Part shown: positions 1-6,626 of the stretch, piece by piece
Layout of the letters: each line of letters opens with the position of its first letter
How positions within the stretch are numbered: the stretch's first letter is position 1
DNA from: Pseudomonadota bacterium
GTDB lineage: Bacteria; Pseudomonadota; Alphaproteobacteria; Rhizobiales; Devosiaceae
DNA length: 12,184 nt
Reading direction: 5' to 3'
Assembly: GCA_023436745.1 (NCBI GenBank)
Contig: JAEZHZ010000333.1
Coordinates: 1-12,184 of the forward strand
Program-made: the position numbers and the translations under genes
Notes under the pieces: generated by a model
What the model was told of the DNA's origin: nothing
Database searches by the model: none
The model's input: the letters and a program-made list of their open reading frames with translations, nothing else

Positions 1-117
1 GTGCTGATCAACGCCCAGGCCGAGCCGATCGGCACCCGCATCTTCGGGCCAGTGCCCCGCGAGCTGCGCTCCAAGAACCACATGAAGATCATTTCGCTCG
101 CGCCGGAGGTGTTGTGA
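1..117 (+). CDS. rplN: 50S ribosomal protein L14, C-terminal part (5' end outside window)
   Basis: The first 38 codons in frame 1 encode the C-terminal third of L14, with the conserved stretches GTRIFGPVPRELR and MKIISLAPEVL before a TGA stop at 115-117. L14 is a primary 23S rRNA-binding protein of the large subunit, near the interface with the small subunit and next to L19. The stop codon overlaps the ATG of rplX by one base (TGATG), so the two genes are probably translationally coupled. The SD for rplX (GGAGG, about 105-109) lies inside this gene. Gene order rplN-rplX-rplE is the standard start of the bacterial spc operon. The identity is secure; only the truncation at the window edge limits the description. 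Confidence 0.95.
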   Translation: MLINAQAEPIGTRIFGPVPRELRSKNHMKIISLAPEVL

Positions 118-428
118 TGGCCGCCAAGATCAAGAAGGGCGACAAGGTCGTCGTCCTCGCCGGCAAGGACAAGGGCAAGACCGGCCAGGTCCTGCAGGTG
201 TTCCCGACCGAGAACCGTGCGACCGTCCAGGGCATCAACCTGGTCCGTCGTCACACCAAGCAGACCGCTTCGACCGACGCCGGCATCTACACCAAGGAAG
301 CCCCGATCCATCTGTCGAACCTCGCGGTCGCCGATGCCAATGGCAAGGCCACACGCGTCGGTTTCCAGATCAAGGACGGCGTGAAGACCCGCGTCGCCAG
401 GACTACCGGAGATGCGATCGATGGCTGA
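117..428 (+). CDS. rplX: 50S ribosomal protein L24
   Basis: This 103-residue protein is the usual length for bacterial L24. The N-terminus carries a KOW motif (roughly residues 5-30, with GDKVVVLAGKDKGKTGQV), the RNA-binding beta-barrel typical of the family. The middle contains the conserved GINLVRRHTKQT and a short PIHLSNLA segment. L24 is an assembly-initiating 23S rRNA-binding protein near the exit-tunnel opening. I chose ATG at 117 rather than the GTG one codon upstream because it gives the expected MAAKIKKGD start, overlaps the rplN stop in a TGATG arrangement and sits 7 bases after a GGAGG. The 3' end overlaps the start of rplE by 8 bases. Confidence 0.96.
   Translation: MAAKIKKGDKVVVLAGKDKGKTGQVLQVFPTENRATVQGINLVRRHTKQTASTDAGIYTKEAPIHLSNLAVADANGKATRVGFQIKDGVKTRVARTTGDAIDG
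408..411 (+). promoter_or_regulatory. Shine-Dalgarno that decides the rplE start
   Basis: GGAG at 408-411, inside the end of rplX, lies 9 bases before the ATG at 421 and immediately before the in-frame ATG at 412. Only the spacing to 421 is workable for ribosome binding. This supports the MAETATAYVPRLR start for L5 over the MRSMAET start. Confidence 0.7.
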
Positions 429-984
429 GACAGCTACCGCATACGTGCCGCGCCTTCGCGTCGAGTACGACACCACCATCAAGGCCTCTCTGCGTGAGCA
501 GTTCGGCTACGAAAACGTCATGCAGCTGCCCCGGCTCGACAAGATCGTGCTGAACATGGGCGTCGGCGAAGCCGTGAGCGACACCAAGAAGGTGCGTTCG
601 GCCGCTGCCGAGCTTGAGAAGATCGCTGGTCAGAAGCCGGTCATCACCCACGCCCGCAAGTCCATCGCCGGCTTCAAGGTCCGCGAAGACATGCCCCTCG
701 GTGTGAAGGTGACCCTGCGCAAGACCCGGATGTACGAGTTCCTCGATCGTCTGGTGAACATCGCGCTGCCGCGTGTCCGCGACTTCCGTGGGCTCAACCC
801 GAACGCCTTCGACGGCCGTGGCAACTACGCCATGGGCATCAAGGAGCACATCATCTTCCCCGAGATCAACTACGATCAGATTGATCAGGTCTGGGGCATG
901 GACATCGTCATCGCGACGACCGCCCGCACCGATGATGAAGCGCGTGCGCTGCTCAAGGCTTTCAACTTCCCGTTCCGCCAGTAA
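421..984 (+). CDS. rplE: 50S ribosomal protein L5
   Basis: This 187-residue protein has the full L5 pattern: YVPRLR at the start, LPRLDKIVLNMGVGEA near residue 40, KSIAGFKVREDMPLGVKVTLR in the middle, then RDFRGLNPNAFDGRGNYAMG and GMDIVIATTARTDDEARALL near the end. L5 binds 5S rRNA and helix 84 of 23S rRNA in the central protuberance and contacts P-site tRNA and S13. The length is slightly above the E. coli protein because of the short N-terminal extension usual in this class. The start at 421 is chosen on SD spacing. It overlaps rplX by 8 bases, which suggests coupled translation. A 30-base gap separates it from rpsN. Confidence 0.97.
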   Translation: MAETATAYVPRLRVEYDTTIKASLREQFGYENVMQLPRLDKIVLNMGVGEAVSDTKKVRSAAAELEKIAGQKPVITHARKSIAGFKVREDMPLGVKVTLRKTRMYEFLDRLVNIALPRVRDFRGLNPNAFDGRGNYAMGIKEHIIFPEINYDQIDQVWGMDIVIATTARTDDEARALLKAFNFPFRQ

Positions 985-1014
985 GCGGGCAGGGAAGGGA
1001 TAAAGGATCAGGAC

Positions 1015-1320
1015 ATGGCAAAGACCAGCTCCATCGAAAAGAACAAGAAGCGCCTTGAGCTCTCCACTCAGGCTGCGGCCAAGCGCTCGAAGCTGAAGGC
1101 GATCATCAAGGATCAGTCGATCCCGATCGACCAGCGTTTCGCCGCCACGCTCAAGCTTGCCGAGATGCCCCGCAACTCGGCCAAGGTGCGCGTGCGCAAC
1201 CGTTGTGAAGTCTCGGGTCGCCCCCGTGGCTACTACCGCAAGCTCCGGATGAGCCGTATTGCCCTGCGTCAGCTGGGCAATCTCGGGCTGATCCCGGGCC
1301 TGGTCAAGTCGAGCTGGTAA
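1015..1320 (+). CDS. rpsN: 30S ribosomal protein S14, zinc-free long form
   Basis: This 101-residue protein ends in the conserved GLIPGLVKSSW and carries the signature RNRCEVSGRPRGYYRKL (about residues 61-77). There is a single cysteine (Cys64) and no pair of CxxC motifs, so this is the long zinc-independent form rather than the short zinc-binding form. S14 sits in the head of the small subunit and is needed late in assembly. The ATG at 1015 follows AAGGA (1003-1007) by 7 bases. The TAA stop at 1318-1320 forms part of the SD of rpsH (AAGGAG, 1319-1324), so termination and reinitiation are tightly linked. Confidence 0.97.
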   Translation: MAKTSSIEKNKKRLELSTQAAAKRSKLKAIIKDQSIPIDQRFAATLKLAEMPRNSAKVRVRNRCEVSGRPRGYYRKLRMSRIALRQLGNLGLIPGLVKSSW

Positions 1321-1332
1321 GGAGCGAAAAGA

Positions 1333-1731
1333 ATGAGCTTTTCTGATCCCATCGGCGATATGCTGACCCGCATCCGCAACGCGCAGATGCGTCGCAAGAA
1401 CACCGTCACCACTCCGGCTTCGACCCTGCGCGGTCGCGTGCTGGACGTGCTGCAGTCGGAAGGCTTCATCCGCGGTTATTCCGAGGTGAAGTTCGAGAAC
1501 GGTGCTTCCGAGTACGAGATCGAACTCAAGTACTCCGAGAACGATCCGGTCATCCGCACGATCGAACGCGTTTCGCGTCCCGGCCGTCGCGTGTATGCAT
1601 CGGTGAAGACGATTCCGCAGGTGGCCAACGGCCTCGGCGTGTCGATACTCTCCACCCCCAAGGGTGTGATGGCCGACCACGAAGCACGGGCTGCCAATGT
1701 TGGTGGCGAGGTACTCTGCCGCGTCTTCTAA
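1333..1731 (+). CDS. rpsH: 30S ribosomal protein S8
   Basis: This 132-residue protein has the S8 N-terminus SDPIGDMLTRIRNAQ and the C-terminal hallmarks STPKGVM (residues 107-113) and GGEVLCRVF at the end. S8 is a primary 16S rRNA-binding protein that organises the central domain. In E. coli it also represses the spc mRNA near rplE, but I see no obvious S8-like target there and did not find one by eye. The ATG follows an AAGGAG by 8 bases. A small GCCC-GAT-GGGC hairpin directly follows the stop codon (1732-1742) in the 46-base gap to rplF. It has no T-run and is not called a terminator. Confidence 0.97.
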   Translation: MSFSDPIGDMLTRIRNAQMRRKNTVTTPASTLRGRVLDVLQSEGFIRGYSEVKFENGASEYEIELKYSENDPVIRTIERVSRPGRRVYASVKTIPQVANGLGVSILSTPKGVMADHEARAANVGGEVLCRVF

Positions 1732-1777
1732 GCCCGATGGGCAGGACGCGGTAAGACGATTACTCAAGGACTAGAAC

Positions 1778-2311
1778 ATGTCACGTACTGGCAAGAAGCC
1801 GGTTGCACCGGTAAGCGGCGTTACGGTTACGATCAATGGTCGTACCGTCACCGCCAAGGGCCCGAAGGGCGAACTGAGCCTGCAGCTCATGGATATCGTG
1901 AACGCAGAGCAGACTGACGAGGGTCTCGTCGTCGCTCCGGCCAACGACACCCGCGAGGCGCGCGCTGCCTGGGGCACCACCCGTGCACTGATCCAGAACA
2001 TGGTCACCGGTGTTTCGGCTGGTTTCGAGAAGCGGCTGGCCATCCAGGGCGTGGGTTACCGCGCCGCGATGCAGGGCAAGGACGTCAAGCTTTCGCTCGG
2101 CTTCAGCCATGACGTGGTCTATGAGGCTCCCGAGGGCATCACCCTCGCGGTGCCGGCTCCCACCGAGATCGTCATCACCGGCATCGACAAGCAGCAGGTC
2201 GGTCAGGTCGCCGCCAACATCCGTGGCTGGCGCCCGCCCGAGCCCTACAAGGGCAAGGGTGTGCGGTACGCGAACGAGTTCGTGTTCCGCAAAGAAGGCA
2301 AGAAGAAGTAA
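1778..2311 (+). CDS. rplF: 50S ribosomal protein L6
   Basis: This 177-residue protein matches the usual L6 length and its two-repeat layout. The N-terminal half starts MSRTGKKPV and contains TVTAKGPKGEL. The C-terminal half carries GVGYRAAMQGKDVKLSLGFSH and the signature ITGIDKQQVGQVAANIR followed by RPPEPYKGKGVRY. L6 binds 23S rRNA near the sarcin-ricin loop at the base of the L7/L12 stalk and joins late in 50S assembly. The ATG follows AAGGA (1766-1770) by 7 bases. The stop codon overlaps the SD of rplR (AAGGAG, 2310-2315). Confidence 0.97.
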   Translation: MSRTGKKPVAPVSGVTVTINGRTVTAKGPKGELSLQLMDIVNAEQTDEGLVVAPANDTREARAAWGTTRALIQNMVTGVSAGFEKRLAIQGVGYRAAMQGKDVKLSLGFSHDVVYEAPEGITLAVPAPTEIVITGIDKQQVGQVAANIRGWRPPEPYKGKGVRYANEFVFRKEGKKK

Positions 2312-2323
2312 GGAGCGCTTGCA

Positions 2324-2686
2324 ATGGCAATCAGTGCAAAGGGAGCGGCCCGCCGCAAGGCCCGTGTCCGCAAGGCGCTCAAGGCTCGTGCCTTCGGTCG
2401 CCCGCGTCTGTCCGTGTTCCGTTCGGACAAGAACATCTACGCCCAGATCATCGACGACGCGAACGGCCGTACGCTGGCCGCCGCTTCGACCCTCGACAAG
2501 GACGTCAAGGGTACCGTCAAGAACGGTGCCACTGCCGAGGCCGCAGCCCAGATCGGCAAGTTGATTGCCGAGCGCGGCACCAAGGCCGGGGTCTCCGAAG
2601 TGGTCTTCGATCGCGGGTCCTATCTCTATCATGGCCGTGTTAAGGCCCTTGCAGACGCCGCCCGTGAAGGCGGTCTGCAGTTCTAA
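2324..2686 (+). CDS. rplR: 50S ribosomal protein L18
   Basis: This 120-residue protein is close to the family norm. It has a strongly basic N-terminus (RRKARVRKALKARAFGRPRLSVFRS), a central KNIYAQIIDDANGRTLAAAST segment, and the conserved end VVFDRGSYLYHGRVKALADAAREGGLQF. L18 binds 5S rRNA and, with L5, attaches it to the central protuberance. The gene sits 12 bases after rplF and 21 before rpsE, each junction with a clear SD, as expected for one polycistronic message. Confidence 0.97.
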   Translation: MAISAKGAARRKARVRKALKARAFGRPRLSVFRSDKNIYAQIIDDANGRTLAAASTLDKDVKGTVKNGATAEAAAQIGKLIAERGTKAGVSEVVFDRGSYLYHGRVKALADAAREGGLQF

Positions 2687-2707
2687 CCACGGCGAGGAAG
2701 AAACATA

Positions 2708-3244
2708 ATGAGCAGAGACGTTCAGGAACGCGAAAGCGAGTTCGTCGATCGCCTGGTCCACATCAACCGTGTGGCCAAGGTGGTGAAGGGTGGCCGTCGC
2801 TTCGGCTTTGCTGCCCTTGTGGTGGTCGGTGACCAGAAGGGCCGCGTCGGCTTCGGTCATGGCAAGGCGCGTGAAGTGCCGGAAGCCATCCGCAAGGCGA
2901 CCGAGCAGGCCAAGCGCCAGATGATCCGCGTGCCGCTGCGCGACGCGCGTACCTTGCATCACGACGTGACCGGTCGTCACGGCGCCGGCAAGGTCATCCT
3001 GCGTGCAGCCGTTCCGGGTACCGGCATCATCGCCGGTGGTCCGATGCGCGCCGTGTTCGAGACCCTCGGGATCAACGACATCGTCGCCAAGTCCCAGGGT
3101 ACTGCGAACCCCTACAACATGGTGCGGGCCACCTTCGATGCGCTGAAGCGCGTCGACAGCCCTCGCTCGGTTGCCGCTCGCCGCGGCCTCAAGGTTTCGG
3201 AACTGCAGGCTCGCCGTGGCGAGACTGCGGCTGCCGAGGCCTGA
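2708..3244 (+). CDS. rpsE: 30S ribosomal protein S5
   Basis: This 178-residue protein has the S5 double-stranded-RNA-binding-like N-terminal domain (about residues 10-80, with NRVAKVVKGGRRFGFAALVVVGD and GRVGFGHGKAREVPEAI) and the C-terminal domain with GTGIIAGGPMRAVFETLG (about 104-121). S5 helps maintain decoding accuracy and forms part of the mRNA entry site; the loop around VKGGR is where spectinomycin resistance maps in E. coli. The N-terminal extension is short, unlike the long charged extensions seen in some alphaproteobacteria. The C-terminal tail (about 165-178) is alanine- and glutamate-rich and longer than in E. coli. The ATG follows GAGGA by 9 bases. Confidence 0.97.
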   Translation: MSRDVQERESEFVDRLVHINRVAKVVKGGRRFGFAALVVVGDQKGRVGFGHGKAREVPEAIRKATEQAKRQMIRVPLRDARTLHHDVTGRHGAGKVILRAAVPGTGIIAGGPMRAVFETLGINDIVAKSQGTANPYNMVRATFDALKRVDSPRSVAARRGLKVSELQARRGETAAAEA

Positions 3245-3264
3245 TCCGGAGACGGAGAAGAACC

Positions 3265-3453
3265 ATGGCAAACGCCAAGACAATCACCGTAGTGCAGATC
3301 GGCTCCCCGATCCGCCGCGAGAAGAGCCAGCGCGCGACCCTGATCGGGCTCGGGCTCAACAAGATGAACAAGCAGCGCGAGCTGGTTGATACGCCCGAAG
3401 TTCGCGGCATGATCAACAAGGTTCCGCACCTCGTCCGCGTCGTCGGCGAGTAA
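3265..3453 (+). CDS. rpmD: 50S ribosomal protein L30
   Basis: This small 62-residue protein has the bacterial L30 pattern: ITVVQIGSPIRREKSQRATLIGLGLNK followed by DTPEVRGMINKVPHLVRVV. L30 is a peripheral large-subunit protein contacting 5S rRNA regions and domain II of 23S rRNA. It lies 20 bases after rpsE with a GGAG (3254-3257) 7 bases before the ATG, and its stop codon runs into the SD of rplO. The location between rpsE and rplO is the canonical one and settles the identity despite the small size. Confidence 0.96.
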   Translation: MANAKTITVVQIGSPIRREKSQRATLIGLGLNKMNKQRELVDTPEVRGMINKVPHLVRVVGE

Positions 3454-3466
3454 GGAAGGTCCTCAA

Positions 3467-3967
3467 ATGACCCGTTTGAACGAACTTCGCGATAACCCCG
3501 GTGCCAACAAGACCCGCGTCCGTATCGGCCGTGGTATCGGCTCCGGCGTCGGAAAGACCGGCGGTCGCGGCGGCAAGGGCCAGACCGCTCGTGCCGGTGT
3601 GGCCATCAATGGCTTCGAAGGCGGCCAGATGCCCCTTCACATGCGTATGCCGAAGCGTGGCTTCAACTCGCTGAACCCGAAGGACTTCAATGAAGTCCGG
3701 ATCGACCGGATTCAGGCGTACATCGACTCCGGCAAGCTGGACGCCAAGGGCGTGATCGACGCGGAAGCGCTGATCAAGGCCGGTGTCGTGCGTCGCGCCC
3801 GTGATGGCGTCCGCCTGATCGGCTCGACCGGCTTCACCGCCACGAAGGTCACCTTCAAGGTCGACTATGCGACCAAGGGTGCGACCGAGGCTATTGAAGC
3901 TGCCGGTGGCAAGCTCGATATCATCCCGGCCAAGGCGCCGTGGAAGAAGCCTGCGCGCGCCGAGTAA
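3467..3967 (+). CDS. rplO: 50S ribosomal protein L15
   Basis: This 166-residue protein begins with the typical LNELRDNPGANK and has the glycine- and lysine-rich extension (about residues 20-45, GRGIGSGVGKTGGRGGKGQ) that threads into 23S rRNA, followed by FEGGQMPLHMRMPKRGFNS. The C-terminal half is globular, with TKVTFKVDYATKGATEAIEAAGGKLDII. It is longer than the E. coli protein because of a basic C-terminal tail (KAPWKKPARAE), common in alphaproteobacteria. L15 is a late-binding large-subunit protein. The ATG follows AAGGAAG (3452-3458) by 8 bases. The long spacer after it, before secY, is treated separately. Confidence 0.97.
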   Translation: MTRLNELRDNPGANKTRVRIGRGIGSGVGKTGGRGGKGQTARAGVAINGFEGGQMPLHMRMPKRGFNSLNPKDFNEVRIDRIQAYIDSGKLDAKGVIDAEALIKAGVVRRARDGVRLIGSTGFTATKVTFKVDYATKGATEAIEAAGGKLDIIPAKAPWKKPARAE

Positions 3968-3977
3968 TCCTCGGCCC

Positions 3978-4005
3978 TGGCGCCCGACCATCCGGCCGGG
4001 TGCCA
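3978..4005 (+). other. Hairpin after rplO, possible attenuator
   Basis: GGCGCCCG (3979-3986) pairs with CGGGTGCC (3997-4004) with one G-U, plus a closing T-A at 3978/4005, around a 10-base loop. A T-rich stretch (TTCTGTTTT, 4010-4018) follows, but 4 bases after the stem, so this is at best a weak intrinsic terminator. It may tune how much transcription passes from the ribosomal genes into secY and adk. Confidence 0.45.
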
Positions 4006-4017
4006 TCGGTTCTGTTT

Positions 4018-4071
4018 TGACGCGCACGCGAGGGGCAGGGCCATGAATGGCCGGCCCCAAAACGCGCGTCA
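4018..4071 (+). other. Three-helix hairpin between rplO and secY
   Basis: Three nested helices can form on one axis: TGACGCGC (4018-4025) with GCGCGTCA (4064-4071), GGGGC (4032-4036) with GCCCC (4054-4058), and GGCCA (4039-4043) with TGGCC (4048-4052) around a TGAA tetraloop. The internal loops are purine-rich (ACGCGA on one side, AAAAC on the other). All 18 pairs are Watson-Crick. There is no T-run after it, so it is not a terminator. It lies 37 bases before the secY start and may be an RNA processing, stability or protein-binding element. Function is inferred only. Confidence 0.55.
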
Positions 4072-4107
4072 GGCGCAACCTGGCCTAGTAGCCACAGGGA
4101 GCGAATA

Positions 4108-5448
4108 ATGGCGTCCGCAGCCGAACAGCTGGCCCGCAATCTAAACTTCTCCACCTTTTCGAAGGCCAAGGCACTTCAGCAGCGCCTCTGGTTTACGCTG
4201 GGCGCGCTGCTCGTCTATCGCCTCGGCACCTTCATCCCGGTTCCCGGCATCGATCCTGACGCCTTCCGCGCGACTTTCGAACAGTCGCAGCAGGGCATCA
4301 TCGGCATGTTCAACATGTTCGCCGGTGGCGCCGTGGAGCGCATGGCGATCTTTGCGCTGAACCTCATCCCGTACATCACCGCCTCGATCGTGATCCAGGT
4401 GATCTCCACCGCCTCGCCGCGCCTCGAAGCGCTGCGCAAGGAAGGTGGCGAGGCCGGTCGTCGCAGGATCAACCAGTATACCCGCTACCTAACGGTGGTG
4501 TTCTGTGCCGTCCAGGCCTACGGGATCGCCGTGGGTCTCGAGGCCTCGCAGGGCGTCGTGCTCAATCCGGGCTGGTTCTTCCGGATCTCGACCGTCGTGA
4601 CCCTGGTCGGCGGCACCATGTTCCTAATGTGGCTCGGTGAGCAGATCACCGCGCGCGGCGTCGGCAACGGCATCTCGCTGATCATCTTCGCCGGTATCGT
4701 CGCCAACCTGCCCGCCACGATCGTCCAGACCTTCGAGCTGAGCCGTACCGGTGCCATCCCCGGCATCGCAGCGGTTGCCATGCCCGTGATCTCCATCGTG
4801 GTGATCGGGGTGATCGTGTTCTTCGAACGCGCCCAGCGCCGGCTGCTGATCCAGTATCCGAAGCGCCAGGTCGGCAACAAGATGTTCCAGGGGGACACCT
4901 CGCACCTGCCGCTGAAGCTCAACACGGCCGGCGTGATCCCGGTGATCTTCGGTTCGTCCCTGCTGCTGCTGCCGGCTACCATTGCCTCCTTCGCTGCCCA
5001 GGGTAACGCCCCGCAGTGGCTGCAGGTGGTGACAGCGCTGCTCGGCCGCGGCCAGCCGCTCTACCTGATCCTGTTCGCGGCGCTGATCATCTTCTTCGCC
5101 TTCTTCTACACCGCCATCGTCTTCAACCCGACGGAGACGGCCGACAACCTGAAGCGCTCGGGCGGCTTCATCCCGGGCATCCGGCCGGGTGAACGCACGG
5201 CCCAGCACATCGACTATGTGCTGACCCGCATCACGGTGATCGGTGCAATCTACCTGACGGTGGTGGCGCTGATTCCCGAAGTGATGTTCAGCCAGCTGGC
5301 GGTAAGCCAGTTCATTGGCGGCACCTCGCTGCTGATCATGGTGACGGTGACGCTTGACACCATCAGCCAGATCCAGAGCCATCTGATCGCCCAGCAGTAC
5401 GAAGGGCTGGTCAAGAAGTCCCGTCTTGGAGGAGGCAAGCGTCGATGA
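4108..5448 (+). CDS. secY: Protein translocase subunit SecY
   Basis: This 446-residue membrane protein is the central channel of the Sec translocase, which moves unfolded proteins across or into the inner membrane with SecE, SecG and SecA. About ten hydrophobic segments are visible, the first near residues 28-47 (FTLGALLVYRLGTFIPVPG) and the last near 398-415. The plug region after TM1 (about 62-74, GIIGMFNMFAGG), the conserved NLIPYITASIVIQ, GNGISLIIFAGI and the cytoplasmic loop GFIPGIRPGERT (353-364) are all present. The C-terminus is basic (KKSRLGGGKRR). The ATG follows GGGAG by 6 bases. The 3' end overlaps adk in an ATGA junction. rpmJ does not follow, as is usual in alphaproteobacteria. 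Confidence 0.97.
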   Translation: MASAAEQLARNLNFSTFSKAKALQQRLWFTLGALLVYRLGTFIPVPGIDPDAFRATFEQSQQGIIGMFNMFAGGAVERMAIFALNLIPYITASIVIQVISTASPRLEALRKEGGEAGRRRINQYTRYLTVVFCAVQAYGIAVGLEASQGVVLNPGWFFRISTVVTLVGGTMFLMWLGEQITARGVGNGISLIIFAGIVANLPATIVQTFELSRTGAIPGIAAVAMPVISIVVIGVIVFFERAQRRLLIQYPKRQVGNKMFQGDTSHLPLKLNTAGVIPVIFGSSLLLLPATIASFAAQGNAPQWLQVVTALLGRGQPLYLILFAALIIFFAFFYTAIVFNPTETADNLKRSGGFIPGIRPGERTAQHIDYVLTRITVIGAIYLTVVALIPEVMFSQLAVSQFIGGTSLLIMVTVTLDTISQIQSHLIAQQYEGLVKKSRLGGGKRR

Positions 5449-6008
5449 GGCTAATTCTGCTCGGACCGCCGGGGGCGGGGAAGGGGACCCAGGCAAAGAT
5501 CCTCGTCGAGGCCTTCGGCATCCCGCAGCTGTCCACTGGTGACATCTTGCGCGCCGCCATTGCCGCCGGCACCCCACTGGGGCTCGAGGCCAAGGCGATC
5601 ATGGATCGGGGTGACCTGGTGTCGGACGCAATCGTCAACGGCATCGTCTCCGAGCGGCTTGACGCCGAGGATTGCCAGCCGGGTTTCATCCTCGACGGTT
5701 TCCCGCGCACGATTGCCCAGGCCGAAGCCCTCGACGGCATGCTTGCTGACAAGGGCATCCGACTCGATGCAGTGATCGAGCTGAAGGCCGACGCGGACGA
5801 ACTCGTCCGGCGTGTCATCCAGCGCTCGCGCGACAGCAACCGCCCGGATGACAATCCGGAGGTGATCCGCAAGCGTCTTGACGTTTACGAGAGCAGCACC
5901 GCGCCGCTCGTCGAATACTACTCCCGGCAGGGGCTGGTGAAGACGGTGGATGGCATGGAGCCGGTCGACAAGGTGACCACTGCCATCAAGGCAGCGCTCG
6001 CCGCATAG
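5445..6008 (+). CDS. adk: Adenylate kinase, short LID form
   Basis: This enzyme of 187 residues interconverts ATP + AMP with 2 ADP in the cytosol. It has the P-loop GPPGAGKGT (residues 7-15), the AMP-binding LSTGDILR (29-36) and the signature DGFPRT (84-89). The LID (about 122-148) is short, reading RSRDSNRPDDNPEV, and lacks the extra 25-30 residues and the cysteine cluster of the long zinc-LID enzymes, so this is the short alphaproteobacterial form. Its ATG overlaps the secY stop (ATGA, 5445-5448), with a strong GGAGGAGG (5428-5435) 9 bases upstream inside secY, indicating translational coupling. The secY-adk pairing is widespread in bacteria; why energy metabolism is tied to translocation here is not shown by the sequence. 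Confidence 0.97.
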   Translation: MRLILLGPPGAGKGTQAKILVEAFGIPQLSTGDILRAAIAAGTPLGLEAKAIMDRGDLVSDAIVNGIVSERLDAEDCQPGFILDGFPRTIAQAEALDGMLADKGIRLDAVIELKADADELVRRVIQRSRDSNRPDDNPEVIRKRLDVYESSTAPLVEYYSRQGLVKTVDGMEPVDKVTTAIKAALAA

Positions 6009-6027
6009 ATTTGGACTTGACTGGCGG

Positions 6028-6056
6028 TTGACTCTGCCCAGTCCAGACACTAAAGA
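6028..6056 (+). promoter_or_regulatory. Candidate promoter for the rpsM-rplQ (alpha) part
   Basis: TTGACT (6028-6033) is followed after 17 bases by TAAAGA (6051-6056). The -35 box matches five of six consensus positions; the -10 box only three of six, which is common in this class. A second TTGACT lies 11 bases upstream (6017-6022). Transcription from here would give a leader of about 120 bases before rpsM. The spacer of 175 bases is the longest in the cluster, which supports a promoter here, though read-through from adk is also possible. Confidence 0.5.
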
Positions 6057-6147
6057 ACCGCGTCAGTCTCATGGAATGAATGGGCTGGATTCGGTTCTCC
6101 GATGAAGTTGGGGGTCGAAATCCGGTCCCTTGTTGTTTGAAGGCACC

Positions 6148-6160
6148 AGCCGTGACGGCT
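6148..6160 (+). other. Small perfect hairpin before rpsM
   Basis: AGCCG-TGA-CGGCT forms a 5-base-pair perfect inverted repeat that ends 10 bases before the SD (AAGGAG, 6171-6176) of rpsM. It could influence rpsM initiation, but its small size makes chance a fair explanation. Confidence 0.3.
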
Positions 6161-6183
6161 CGTGTGAATGAAGGAGAGCAGAC

Positions 6184-6552
6184 GTGGCACGTATTGCTGG
6201 CGTCAATATCCCGACGAACAAGCGCGTGGTCATCGCGCTGCAGTATATCCACGGGATTGGCGAGAAGTTCGCCAAGGATATCACTGAGAAGGTCGGTATC
6301 CCGGCCGAGCGCCGCGTCAATGAGCTGACCGACGCTGAAGTCATCCAGATTCGTGAAGCCATCGACCGCGACTACGTCGTGGAAGGCGATCTTCGCCGCA
6401 ACGTGGCGATGAACATCAAGCGCCTGATGGATCTGGGCAACTATCGTGGCCTGCGCCACCGCCGCGGCCTGCCGGTTCGTGGCCAGCGCACCCCCACCAA
6501 TGCCCGCACCCGCAAGGGTCCGGCCAAGCCGATCGCCGGCAAGAAGAAGTAA
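6184..6552 (+). CDS. rpsM: 30S ribosomal protein S13
   Basis: This 122-residue protein starts MARIAGVNIPTNKRV, contains the helix-two-turn-helix motif region LQYIHGIGEKFAKDI (about 19-33), and carries the signature YRGLRHRRGLPVRGQRT (87-103) with a very basic tail ending AGKKK. S13 sits at the top of the 30S head, bridges to L5 in the 50S and contacts P-site tRNA. The start codon is GTG, fixed by the invariant ARIAGV start and an AAGGAG ending 7 bases upstream. It opens the alpha part of the cluster and is followed by a 127-base spacer with three hairpins. Confidence 0.97.
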   Translation: MARIAGVNIPTNKRVVIALQYIHGIGEKFAKDITEKVGIPAERRVNELTDAEVIQIREAIDRDYVVEGDLRRNVAMNIKRLMDLGNYRGLRHRRGLPVRGQRTPTNARTRKGPAKPIAGKKK

Positions 6553-6557
6553 GAGCC

Positions 6558-6577
6558 GGTTCGCCGCCAGGCGAGCC
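6558..6577 (+). other. Hairpin 1 in the rpsM-rpsK spacer
   Basis: GGTTCGCC (6558-6565) pairs with GGCGAGCC (6570-6577), eight pairs with one T-G wobble, around a GCCA loop. It begins five bases after the rpsM stop. No T-run follows, only CAATTTG, so termination here is unlikely. Confidence 0.55.
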
Positions 6578-6586
6578 CAATTTGAT

Positions 6587-6619
6587 CGGGCGGCGGGGCA
6601 GGGTGCCCCGGTCCGCCCG
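6587..6619 (+). other. Hairpin 2 in the rpsM-rpsK spacer
   Basis: CGGGCGGCGGGGCA (6587-6600) pairs with TGCCCCG (6604-6610) and CCGCCCG (6613-6619). This makes fourteen G-C-rich pairs with a two-base GT bulge on the 3' side and a GGG loop. The stem is strong, but no T-run follows (CGATG comes next), so it is more likely an RNA stability, processing or protein-binding structure than a terminator. Confidence 0.6.
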
Positions 6620-6626
6620 CGATGTA

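Noticed and set aside
412..420. Upstream ATG for rplE giving an MRSMAET start
   Set aside because: The SD abuts this ATG, leaving no spacing, and L5 proteins do not usually have these residues.
403..1767. Long open frame on the - strand opposite rplE, rpsN and rpsH
   Set aside because: The + strand frames encode unmistakable ribosomal proteins. The antisense frame stays open because GC-rich third positions avoid stop codons on the other strand, and its product is a low-complexity run of H, R, L, V and D unlike any family I know.
1781..3283. 500-residue open frame on the - strand opposite rplF to rpsE
   Set aside because: It spans four conserved genes on the + strand, has no SD and no recognisable domain, and is a codon-bias shadow.
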